Virus record (IMG/VR): IMGVR_UViG_3300041809_000683 | Coordinates: 1-21,535 of that record | Strand: one strand, 5' to 3' | DNA length: 21,535 nt | Source of the DNA: a virus | In this document: piece after piece, positions 8,675-16,237 of the stretch | Numbering within the stretch: position 1 is the first letter of the stretch | How the letters are laid out: every line of letters begins with the position of its first letter | The notes under the pieces: model-generated | Databases searched by the model: none | What the model saw: only the letters and a program-made list of their open reading frames with translations | Told to the model about the DNA's origin: nothing | Program-made: the position numbers and the translations under genes

Positions 8675-9593
8675 GACAAGTTCCTCTGTGTCGATTGAAT
8701 TCGCCTAGTCCTACAATTATCTCCTGACAACCAGAACAATTGAATCTCATCTTGGAACGATCCACAGCTTCCTCGGCTGGGGTGGGTTTGTGTTTGGTGA
8801 GGAAGCCGGTGAAGAGAAATGTTAGAAGAGAGGATTTTGTGGTTCCAGAAACGGATCCGCAGAACCAGGTTTTGTCATTAGTAGAGTTGTAGGTTACTTC
8901 AATCACACGAGAATCAACTGAATGTATGTACTTGTAGTAAGCACCTATATGAGAGGAAATTATCCATTCTTGATTCTGTAGAATTTCGTGGTATGGGTTT
9001 ATAGCAGGTTTGGTGGCCAAGCAGGCTTTGCGATGACCTGCAAATACAGATTTACGAATTTGCTTGAATTCTCGGTTACAGTTGCCACAGGTATAGTTTC
9101 GCTCAATCCTATTATCATACTGATTTACTCTACGCTGAATTTCGGCTTGTTGGGCCCGTTGTCTAGGACTCCAAAACTTGGCAAGAACAGTTAGATTCGT
9201 TTCCTTGGCTTTCTGGTATGCTTCTGATATTTTTTCAACTCCGCTTTCTGAAATCATCAGATCTTTGCTTGCTTGCCATCTATTTTCATACTCAGCAAAC
9301 ATGAAGCAAAAAGACTGAACGACTGATCTTACTCCTGGGAAAGCTCTGAATAGAAAGTAGTGTGCCCATACATGGTCTTTAGGAGTAAACACTCGCTTAT
9401 TCCATGGATTTTTCTTGAATACAGAATATTCTTTGAATGGATATCGAGGAAGAATATGGTGTCTCTCTACTACCAATTCAGTCGAATCCTCATGAGAAAA
9501 TACCCAGTCTAAGTATTTATCTAGGTACTCTTCTGATCCTAGATTGTTCACCAGCTTGTTCAAAAATGCTTGCTTTACTTCACACTTGTTCAT
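8652..9593 (-). CDS. HNH homing endonuclease with two zinc fingers
   Basis: 313 aa, read opposite to all virion genes. The HNH core is seen as ERHHILPR (His45-His46), PWNKR (Asn65), and DHVWAHYFL (His74, His78). The C-terminal half holds two C2HC zinc-finger-like clusters: CGNC...HRKAC around residues 170-190 and CSGC...HRGTC around 285-305, probably for DNA recognition. The core spacing is the same as in the second HNH protein at 16827-17531, so the two are related. The gene is A/T-rich relative to its neighbours and has no clear Shine-Dalgarno site; GTAGTAT stands 9 bases before the ATG. It lies directly beside a group I intron core, just upstream of the capsid gene. Confidence 0.88.
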   Translation of the reverse strand: MNKCEVKQAFLNKLVNNLGSEEYLDKYLDWVFSHEDSTELVVERHHILPRYPFKEYSVFKKNPWNKRVFTPKDHVWAHYFLFRAFPGVRSVVQSFCFMFAEYENRWQASKDLMISESGVEKISEAYQKAKETNLTVLAKFWSPRQRAQQAEIQRRVNQYDNRIERNYTCGNCNREFKQIRKSVFAGHRKACLATKPAINPYHEILQNQEWIISSHIGAYYKYIHSVDSRVIEVTYNSTNDKTWFCGSVSGTTKSSLLTFLFTGFLTKHKPTPAEEAVDRSKMRFNCSGCQEIIVGLGEFNRHRGTCQKNRLRG

Positions 9594-9601
9594 ATCTATA
9601 T

Positions 9602-9628
9602 GATACTACTACTCGGTCAAAACTATGG
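9602..9628 (+). repeat. Left copy of imperfect direct repeat flanking the intron
   Basis: Bases 9602-9628 align to 10040-10061 with 20 of 22 paired positions identical and one 5-base gap. In the frame of the ATG at 9600 the left copy reads GQNYG, and the right copy reads GQNDG in the frame of the 3' exon. The two copies bracket the intron core. Confidence 0.6.
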
Positions 9629-10040
9629 TTAGGATAAAAATCGTTCTAGATAGAGAATTCATCCCCCTTCTTTGTAGGAGTACAGGTGATCTATAGACTT
9701 TGTCCTTGCTAGACTGGTCTGGTGATTCTGTAAAATCAAGCTCCTACAAGGAAGCAAGGAATCCAATGTTGAAACTGGATTGACTGCTCGTGAGCGAATA
9801 GTCCAGGATAAATCCTCTCTTATTGACTTGGAAGCTGAGATGGCCAACAGGGGGCAAGCGGATCAGTAAATGATCTTGGCAGCCTGAGAGACTAAGCGAG
9901 AGGACGTCAGAAAATAAAGAATGACGATGCGATAGTCCGCTCTCATGGGAATCAGCAAAGAACCATGAGTGATAAGTCAGAACAGAAATGGCTTATCTTT
10001 CAGTAACAGGATAAGACGTAAGTTACTGAAATCACAAAAG
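9629..10040 (+). ncRNA. Group I intron (ribozyme core), borders approximate
   Basis: The region fills the gap between the HNH gene and the next coding frame and carries pairings expected for a group I intron in the right order: P3 (9813-9819 with 9898-9904, 7 bp), P7 (GACTA 9890-9894 with TAGTC 9933-9937), P8 (9905-9909 with 9922-9926), P9 (9942-9948 with 9963-9969, 7 bp) and a 9-bp P9.2-like hairpin (9999-10007 with 10022-10030). GATAGTCC is close to the conserved S element of phage introns, and GAGAGACTA is close to the R element. A nested hairpin between P3 and P7 (GCCAA/TTGGC, GATCA/TGATC) fits P4-P6. Upstream, 9674-9680/9741-9747 and 9703-9709/9754-9760 interlock like a pseudoknot. The 3' splice site is probably after a G near 10040; the 5' splice site could not be fixed. 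No protein is encoded inside. Confidence 0.8.
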
Positions 10041-10509
10041 ATACTACGGTCAGAACGATGGAACCACGGTTCCAAACGTCACCCTCACAGGTGACCCCGG
10101 TACTGACCAGCTCACGTTGACCAATGCAGGTTACTTGGGCGGAAAGATCATGGCGGTCGTAGGCACTTACTCCGACGGCTCTGCTCTTATCGCTCCCTGC
10201 GATGGCAACACCATGTCGCCCTATGGGACACTCATCAATGGCCCCGGTGAATTTGCCGGCGCTATCGGTCCCTCTGGCTCCAAGAAGGCCCCTGTCGTCC
10301 GCTCCATGTGGAAGGGTTCGGTCGACAATCAGGCTTATGACACAACCAAGCAGTACGTGGTCGGCACTCCGCTGTACGCGGGTACTGGCGGCGCGGCTGG
10401 ACTCTACACCAATGCAACACCTGGTGGAGTTGCCAAGATCGTTGGACTTGTCACAGCAGTCCCAACTCAGCAGAACTCTTTCCTGCTGGGCGTCGGATCA
10501 CTGATCTAA
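10041..10509 (+). CDS. Probable capsid decoration protein, 3' exon
   Basis: At least 155 aa are readable, starting YYGQNDGTTVPN and ending FLLGVGSLI. The frame is closed upstream by a TGA at 10027 that lies in the intron, so the start codon must be in an upstream exon I could not identify. A TTG at 10117 is in frame but has no ribosome site and would cut off clearly coding sequence. The Gly/Thr-rich beta composition and the segment VVGTPLYAG...VAKIVGLVTAVP resemble small capsid cement proteins encoded next to phage capsid genes. The capsid gene begins 40 bases later, which supports this role. The assignment is by style and position, not by a firm family match. Confidence 0.6.
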
Positions 10510-10549
10510 CCCAACGCTGCTCTTAAAGAGAGAAATCGGAGAAATTCAA

Positions 10550-11683
10550 ATGGCTACTCTTTCGAGAACTCAGCAGCAGACAGCGCAGTTGGGTCAGTTG
10601 CTGAAAACCGCAGGCGGACGTCAGAAGCTCGCAGCTTCTCTCGGACCCTCCCTGAGACGCCGCCGTGACTATATGTCGATTGCCCGCAAGGCACTCATGG
10701 TGGAAACCCTTCCGGATGGCGCACTTCCCATCTACGACAAGGAATTTGACGCGACTGGTAAGTCGTTCGTCGAGGCCTTTGTGGTTGGTGAAGAAGGCGG
10801 CGACATTGTCCGGGTAACCAAGCCCATTCGTGTGACGGTTCCGACGTTCGAAATCGTTGCCAATCCCATGATCCCGATCACCCAGATCAAGGAACGTCGC
10901 TTCGACCTCGTTGCCCGTTCTCTCAATCTGGCCAAGGCAGAAGTGGGCGCGACTGAGGACGGCTATGTGTTTGGCCTGTTCGACGCCGTCGCAACCGCAG
11001 CCACAGCGGCGACCCTCGTTGCCGGCACTGGCTCGACGGACTACGTTTTCAACGAAGACCTCAACATCTTCGTGGCGACGTCCGGCATCACCACTCCTCC
11101 CAGTGCTTGGGTCAGCGGCGGACCCTTTGCTGTTGGTGCTTACACGACGGGTTCCGATGGAAACCTGTATGTTTGCATCAAGGCGGCAACCACGCAGAAT
11201 CCGGTAGTGGGCGGCGGCGGTTATGCAGCTGGCTACTGGCTGTTTGTCGGCACCGACACCTTCGCTGTCAAGGGAATTGACGTGGACTCGATGGCTGATG
11301 CATTTGGCCAGGTTCAGCGCCATGACCTTTCGGTGGCCTATGTGTTCTTCAACCCGCGCGACTATGTCGACCTGTTGAAGTGGACCGATGCGAACATCGA
11401 CCGTGAGACGCAGCGCAAGCTGTTGAAGACGGGCGTGATGGGATACCTCTGGGGCGCCACTCTGCTCCAGTCTCGTAAGATCAACTATGGTGAAGTGTAC
11501 GTTCTGGCCGATGCCGAGTTCTTGGGCGTCATCCCCGAGCGTATTCCGCTCACGGTCATGTCAGCCGACCGTCCGGACCTCCGCCAGATCGGCTTTTCGA
11601 TCTTCGAGAACCTGGGCTTCCTGGTGTTCAACCCCTCCGGCGTGCAGCGCATCAACGTGGTTCGTGGCACCGGCAACGTATAA
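10550..11683 (+). CDS. Major capsid protein
   Basis: 377 aa. Expected to build the icosahedral head. The basic N-terminal segment (LRRRRDYMSIARKAL around residues 35-50) could be the part processed by the upstream protease. It is followed by LPIYDKEFDATGKSF, the strand VRVTVPTFEIVANPMIPI, and the long helix RRFDLVARSLNLAKAEVG..EDGYVFGLFD, a layout typical of HK97-fold capsid proteins of large myoviruses. The C-terminal domain has DVDSMADAFGQVQRHDLSVAYVFFNPRDYVDLLKW and a strand-rich end. Residues ~183-238 look like an inserted surface domain. The ATG is preceded by CGGAG at 9 bases. Protease, scaffold and decoration genes lie directly upstream. Confidence 0.85.
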   Translation: MATLSRTQQQTAQLGQLLKTAGGRQKLAASLGPSLRRRRDYMSIARKALMVETLPDGALPIYDKEFDATGKSFVEAFVVGEEGGDIVRVTKPIRVTVPTFEIVANPMIPITQIKERRFDLVARSLNLAKAEVGATEDGYVFGLFDAVATAATAATLVAGTGSTDYVFNEDLNIFVATSGITTPPSAWVSGGPFAVGAYTTGSDGNLYVCIKAATTQNPVVGGGGYAAGYWLFVGTDTFAVKGIDVDSMADAFGQVQRHDLSVAYVFFNPRDYVDLLKWTDANIDRETQRKLLKTGVMGYLWGATLLQSRKINYGEVYVLADAEFLGVIPERIPLTVMSADRPDLRQIGFSIFENLGFLVFNPSGVQRINVVRGTGNV

Positions 11684-11709
11684 CCTGACCCTCACAGTTA
11701 GGCCAACAA

Positions 11710-11738
11710 ACAACACCCTCTCAAAAGGAGGGTGTTGT
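11710..11738 (+). other. Long hairpin after capsid gene, no U-tract
   Basis: Perfect 11-bp stem ACAACACCCTC (11710-11720) with GAGGGTGTTGT (11728-11738) and a 7-base loop. It is not followed by a T-run, so it is a poor intrinsic terminator; it may instead stabilise or process the capsid mRNA. Confidence 0.65.
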
Positions 11739-11776
11739 GCTGTAAGAGAGTATTGAACCTTTTGAGGAGATTGAAC

Positions 11777-12319
11777 ATGGCTCAGAAATCCTACTTGGCA
11801 AAGAGACAGATCTACTTTTCAATTGGAGCAACTTATGTTCGCCCTGGTGACATCCTAACCTACGAAGAGAGCGTGTCAAGGATGACCATCTTCCGTGGTG
11901 GAGTTCTGGTCGGCTCAGTTCGTCAGACAGCGACCGGCATCAAGAGTCTCCTAGCACAGAAGGTTCCTCTGATTGAAGAGATCAAGCCAACTCCGGTTGC
12001 TCCGGTTGTGGTGAAGGAAGAGCCCAAGGTTGATCCCGCTGTGCCAGAAAGATACGTTGGCCATGAGGCAGAATACTTGGCGGACACACAACAGGCACAG
12101 ACCATGGACCCAGTGGTGGTCCCTGTTCCTGTGGAGAAGCCGATTGTCCTGGCTGATCTGACCAAGGCCAAGATTGCGGCTCATGCCAAGACCTTTGGTC
12201 TGGAAATTGATCCGGAGGCTTATACCAAGATTGATCTGATTGCTCGTGTGGAAAAGCACAAGGAGTCACTCAACAATCTGCCGACTATCGCCGATGATAC
12301 GAGCCAAACCGACTCTTGA
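11777..12319 (+). CDS. Small protein with SAP/HeH-like C-terminus
   Basis: 180 aa from the ATG at 11777, which has a strong ribosome site (GAGGAG, 8 bases upstream); an in-frame upstream extension to 11732 overlaps the hairpin and is not preferred. Residues 1-65 look like a small beta barrel (YLAKRQIYFSIGATYVRPGDILTY). Residues 70-115 are a Pro/Val/Glu linker. Residues 125-165 (LADLTKAKIAAHAKTFGLEI...KIDLIARVEKHKE) resemble the helix-extended-helix or SAP-type fold that binds nucleic acid in other proteins. Such tails are also found in head-completion proteins encoded beside capsid genes. The position after the capsid gene supports a virion or assembly role. The exact function is unknown. Confidence 0.7.
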   Translation: MAQKSYLAKRQIYFSIGATYVRPGDILTYEESVSRMTIFRGGVLVGSVRQTATGIKSLLAQKVPLIEEIKPTPVAPVVVKEEPKVDPAVPERYVGHEAEYLADTQQAQTMDPVVVPVPVEKPIVLADLTKAKIAAHAKTFGLEIDPEAYTKIDLIARVEKHKESLNNLPTIADDTSQTDS

Positions 12320-12345
12320 GTTCTTAAGAGAGGGCATTGTGCTCG

Positions 12346-15204
12346 ATGGCAACTGTTGACACCAACCTTGATTCCGCCATATTCACTGGCAACTCTCAGT
12401 TTGTTTTCAGTGGATCCAATCTGTATGTGGTAGGAAACACCACAACGACTGGAAGTCTAGATGTATTCCTTTCGACAGATTACGGATACACCTTTACAAA
12501 CGTCGGTTCTGTGACCGTTGCTGGAGATACAACCAAGGGATTTGATCCTGCTGTGTGCCTTGACTCCGGCGGGATTCTTCGCATCGTTGGAACTATCTAT
12601 GGCTCAGATGGTTCCACCTCCCTAGGAATCTACTTCTTCAACATCAGCACACACACGTTTGCCAGCAACTCTCCATTCATCATTGTAGCAGGATCTCAGA
12701 TTGGCCGCGACTACGATGTCGCGATGCTGCCTGACTTGACGGTGATGGTTGTGTCCTCCTTGCTGAATCAGGGAGGTTTCTACGGAGAGACTGTGATGGC
12801 CTATTTCCTAAGTACCAGCACTTCTTCTCCTGCAGTTTTGAGTTCGCATGAACTCACTTCAAGTCCGTTCAGATCTGGAAACACTTTCGGAACTGTCTCG
12901 ACTTTGGCAAATGCAACTGGAGTGGAAGTCTATCTAGGATCTCACAACAAGGTCTTCACCTTCACTCCGTTCCCAGCATCCATCACTCTTTACAAATACA
13001 CCCAGAGCACCACAACCTGGGCAACCAGCACCTTGACTACCATAATGTGTCAGTACATCGATGACAGAATGACCATCATTGGTGATGGTACAAAGCGGTA
13101 TCTGAGTCAGTGTTTCTTCACTCAGACCAGGTACAGTCTTGTTGGAAATGCTCTGCTGGGATACAGTGCGGATTCAGGAGCCACTTGGTCATGGGAATCC
13201 TATCTTGGAACAGGACTGCAATCGATCACTGATCCTGTGATCAGTGTCGCGCCTGAAGGATTGCGTTTTTCTTATGTGGAGAAGAACTTCACTTCCACCA
13301 ACACTGGTAATGTGATGAACGGAACGCTCCGTGTCAAGCTCCTGGGTGTCGCTCCTTGGTCCATCACGATTGATCCGACTTTCTACAATGTCATCACCAC
13401 TTCACGCCTGAGAGGAACCAAGGACAAACTTCTTGCAGGAATGCTCTATGCCCTGATGGGAGAAACCACCTCTGGAGATGGTCAATTCTACACAGGATAC
13501 AGCGTTCCACCAGTAGCTGCCATCGCTCCTTCCACGATTTCTCTTCCAAGAGGAAGCACTCTTGTTTTGGACGCATCTGCGAGCTACGATCTAAACGGAA
13601 GCCCTCTACGTTTCACCTGGTCCACCGACAATGCGGTTGTACATGTAACCCCGATTCCTGACATTACTGGAGCAGCGAACACAGCCACCATCTTCACTCC
13701 AACGAATACAGCTGCTCCTCTTCAAACAGCCCATGTGAGCGTGGTTGTAGAAGATCTCGATTTGAATGGCAATCCTATCCATCCCTGGGATCCAGTTCAT
13801 CACACACCTGCAAGTGAATTGGCAACATGTACGGTCACTATTCCTCTTCTTCTGGCCCCGGTTATCGGATATCTGTCTCCGTTCAATGTCTCCAGAGGAA
13901 CAATTGTAAGGATCGCTCCAACAATCACTGACGATGCTGTTGGAGTGACTCTCAGCTATGCTTGGACTCAGGTGTCTGGCACCACGATTGCTCTGAGTGA
14001 CACAGATTTTCCATTCCTGAATGTTCTAACTCAGGCGGCTCTGCTAACAGGTGAAAGCCTGGTGTTCTCTCTATCTGTAAGTGATGGAATCAATCTTCCA
14101 GTTTTCAGAAATTTCACCATCAATGTCGCTGCTCATGCTTTTGCTGAGCCAGATACTTTCATCAGCAGAGGAGTCTGGAGCGGCAACATCGCCCAGCGTA
14201 ACACAGCTGGTTCCTATCTCTCTGATGAGAGTTGCCTTGCATCTTCTCTGAACAATTACAAGAAGTACACCATGATTGATGGCACTGAAAGAACTCTGGT
14301 TGTCACACCAACAGACATCATGGTGTTTAATTACAGCGGTGCCACTGACACCACTCCACAGCAGGTGATTCTTCGCAGATTCTTTCCTCCTGGATTTCTG
14401 ACAGTAGTTGACGGTGTTCAAACTGAAGACGACTACACGATCATGTTGGCAAGTGACGGGAATCTCTACAAGTACACCACAGCCCCGGCCATCAACACTG
14501 ACAACTATGATTCCATAATCTACTTGCCCTCTTTGACCTCCATGACCTTTAACAAGTTGCTTTGCACTTACAATTTCAACAACACTCGAGTTCTAGCACT
14601 CAGTGGACCTCAAGGATGCTATCTGCTCCAGATCGACAATGCCTACTTTACCACGACCATTGGCATGGCAATTTCTCCTTCATCCAAGCTCCTGTTTGGA
14701 GGATCGAATGTAGTCTGGATTCGCACCAACAACGTAGAGTCAACCATTCAGGGGAAGGTTCTGCTTGGAACTGTCCAAAATGGCAACACCTACGAAACTC
14801 TGATCGATTTGAGCAAGAGAATTATCCTTGGAACATGGGAATCGGCCAATTTGAGCAACGCAATCGTAGACTCAGGGGAAATTCTTTTCAATGCAGAGTC
14901 GAGCTACATGGGATTCCCATCTCCTCCAGTTCTGGTTTCTGCGTTGGTTGGAACCATTTCGCATTTTATCGCTCCTGTGTGGATCACCTGGACACAGAAT
15001 CGCCCAGACCTGATTTCACTGTACAACCTCTTTACCTCGAATGATGGAGGAAGTTCTTGGAGTGAAGCTCTCACAGTGACCAACGGCAACCAGTTGTCTG
15101 CTATTCTCCCAATGACTCAGGGTTACACCTACCAGCTTCGAATGCGAGCAATTAACACTGATGGAGTGAGTGGATGGTCAAATGTACTGTCCGTGTCCAT
15201 CTAG
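12346..15204 (+). CDS. Multi-domain virion surface protein (Asp-box, PKD, FN3)
   Basis: 952 aa from the ATG at 12346; a TTG at 12337 is in frame but sits too close to the purine-rich site at 12328-12334. Residues 1-350 are beta-rich with Asp-box motifs as in sialidase-like propellers (STDYGYTF near 43, SADSGATW near 273). Residues ~385-495 look like a PKD domain (LVLDASASYDLNGSPLRFTW), and ~502-596 a second one (YAWTQVSG...FSLSVSDG). Residues ~600-850 are again propeller-like. The last ~95 residues resemble a fibronectin type III domain, with another Asp-box (SNDGGSSW) and ending WSNVLSVS. No signal peptide is seen. Such domains often bind sugars or cell surfaces, so a head fibre or receptor-binding role is plausible but inferred. 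It lies between the head genes and the replication genes. Confidence 0.75.
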   Translation: MATVDTNLDSAIFTGNSQFVFSGSNLYVVGNTTTTGSLDVFLSTDYGYTFTNVGSVTVAGDTTKGFDPAVCLDSGGILRIVGTIYGSDGSTSLGIYFFNISTHTFASNSPFIIVAGSQIGRDYDVAMLPDLTVMVVSSLLNQGGFYGETVMAYFLSTSTSSPAVLSSHELTSSPFRSGNTFGTVSTLANATGVEVYLGSHNKVFTFTPFPASITLYKYTQSTTTWATSTLTTIMCQYIDDRMTIIGDGTKRYLSQCFFTQTRYSLVGNALLGYSADSGATWSWESYLGTGLQSITDPVISVAPEGLRFSYVEKNFTSTNTGNVMNGTLRVKLLGVAPWSITIDPTFYNVITTSRLRGTKDKLLAGMLYALMGETTSGDGQFYTGYSVPPVAAIAPSTISLPRGSTLVLDASASYDLNGSPLRFTWSTDNAVVHVTPIPDITGAANTATIFTPTNTAAPLQTAHVSVVVEDLDLNGNPIHPWDPVHHTPASELATCTVTIPLLLAPVIGYLSPFNVSRGTIVRIAPTITDDAVGVTLSYAWTQVSGTTIALSDTDFPFLNVLTQAALLTGESLVFSLSVSDGINLPVFRNFTINVAAHAFAEPDTFISRGVWSGNIAQRNTAGSYLSDESCLASSLNNYKKYTMIDGTERTLVVTPTDIMVFNYSGATDTTPQQVILRRFFPPGFLTVVDGVQTEDDYTIMLASDGNLYKYTTAPAINTDNYDSIIYLPSLTSMTFNKLLCTYNFNNTRVLALSGPQGCYLLQIDNAYFTTTIGMAISPSSKLLFGGSNVVWIRTNNVESTIQGKVLLGTVQNGNTYETLIDLSKRIILGTWESANLSNAIVDSGEILFNAESSYMGFPSPPVLVSALVGTISHFIAPVWITWTQNRPDLISLYNLFTSNDGGSSWSEALTVTNGNQLSAILPMTQGYTYQLRMRAINTDGVSGWSNVLSVSI

Positions 15205-15218
15205 AGTATTAGAGGCCC

Positions 15219-16217
15219 ATGGGATTGCTAAACAAGAGCGAGCTTCTCAAAACCCTGCGCGCAATTATGGGTTTCGATGTGAATGCTTCGCCCTTTGCGG
15301 CCTTGGAACTGAAATCCGATGAACCCTGTTTCTATCGTAGTAGCCACACCGGCTTCATTCAATCCAAGAACTATGGATCTGGAAATCACACCCACATACT
15401 TCTTTCTCACCTGAGAGACTCTCTGCAGGTTCTCAAGGATGAAGCTGTTGAGCTTTCCTTGGACGGATCTGGGGTGTTGAAACTCTCGAGCACAGACAAC
15501 GTCTATGAATCTGAGATTCGGGTTCACACAGTTCGTCCTGAACAGGCTGGACTGAAGACTCACAACATTGGCGACATCGTTCACCGGCTTCCTGCTCATG
15601 TATTCCAGGACTTTGATGCCAGACCGTTCATCTGTGCTGCCCAGCCAACTCTGATTGACGGAAGAATCATGATGCCTACTCAATCAGGAATTGTCGTATG
15701 GCAGGGTCCACAAGATCTCATTCCTCTCTCGCTGTATCCAAGAGAGACCATGCTCAAGTTCATTTCGAGCTCTCAAAATTTGGAGAAGGTTGTGGTCTCT
15801 TCCAAAGGATACTGGGGTGCGGTGGCTGGAGGTCTGATCTCGTTTATTTCTGGACACACTACCGGAGACACCCTCTACAAGAGTTACAACGTCTCTGGAA
15901 AGCCTTTGGACACCTTGCCGGCTGAACGTCTGATTGTGTCGCTCGAAGCGGCGGCTGGTATGTGTGGAGACAACAAGATCGAGATCGACCCGTTGCTGGG
16001 TGTTGTAACCCGAGACACCACTGGGAACCAAAGCAGATTTGCCTTCGGTAGCCATCAGGGTTGGAGCAAGTTCGCGATCACTGGAAGAACGGCCAAGGTC
16101 ATTGCTGATGCCTTGCGTCAGTCATCGGACACAGACACTGCACTGGTCTATGTTCCTACCAATCAGTCTATGCGACTGGTTCGAGGTAATTGGCAAGTGA
16201 ACTTCCGAACCTTCTGA
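15219..16217 (+). CDS. Possible sliding-clamp-like protein
   Basis: 332 aa. I do not have a firm family match. Two regions read like DNA clamp domains: a helix followed by strands near residues 63-100 (HLRDSLQVLKDEAVELSLDGSGVLKL) and a similar module near residues 235-332 ending in FRTF. The intermediate region is also strand-rich. The next gene encodes a gp46/SMC-type ATPase; in T4 the clamp gene (45) lies close to genes 46 and 47, which gives some support from context. The start has AGAGG at 7 bases. Alternatives are an unrelated beta-rich virion protein. A structure prediction with a ring-forming clamp fold would settle it. Confidence 0.4.
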   Translation: MGLLNKSELLKTLRAIMGFDVNASPFAALELKSDEPCFYRSSHTGFIQSKNYGSGNHTHILLSHLRDSLQVLKDEAVELSLDGSGVLKLSSTDNVYESEIRVHTVRPEQAGLKTHNIGDIVHRLPAHVFQDFDARPFICAAQPTLIDGRIMMPTQSGIVVWQGPQDLIPLSLYPRETMLKFISSSQNLEKVVVSSKGYWGAVAGGLISFISGHTTGDTLYKSYNVSGKPLDTLPAERLIVSLEAAAGMCGDNKIEIDPLLGVVTRDTTGNQSRFAFGSHQGWSKFAITGRTAKVIADALRQSSDTDTALVYVPTNQSMRLVRGNWQVNFRTF

Positions 16218-16237
16218 ATGACAGTATTATCAATCAC

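Noticed and set aside
8672-8705. TTGACA-like -35 box after the terminator
   Set aside because: No fitting -10 box at 16-18 bases, and the site lies inside the antisense HNH coding region.
9598-9632. Ten-codon ORF from ATG 9600 as a gene or as first exon
   Set aside because: No Shine-Dalgarno, stops at once, and no U-G splice pairing of useful length with a nearby guide could be found; kept only as part of the repeat finding.
9740-9820. tRNA-like hairpins in the intron region
   Set aside because: The small hairpins do not form a cloverleaf and no T-loop consensus GTTCRA with matching stem was found.
10523-11323. Long antisense open frame (266 codons) opposite the capsid gene
   Set aside because: The capsid frame explains the region fully; the antisense product has low-complexity, His/Arg-rich text with no domain and no ribosome site.
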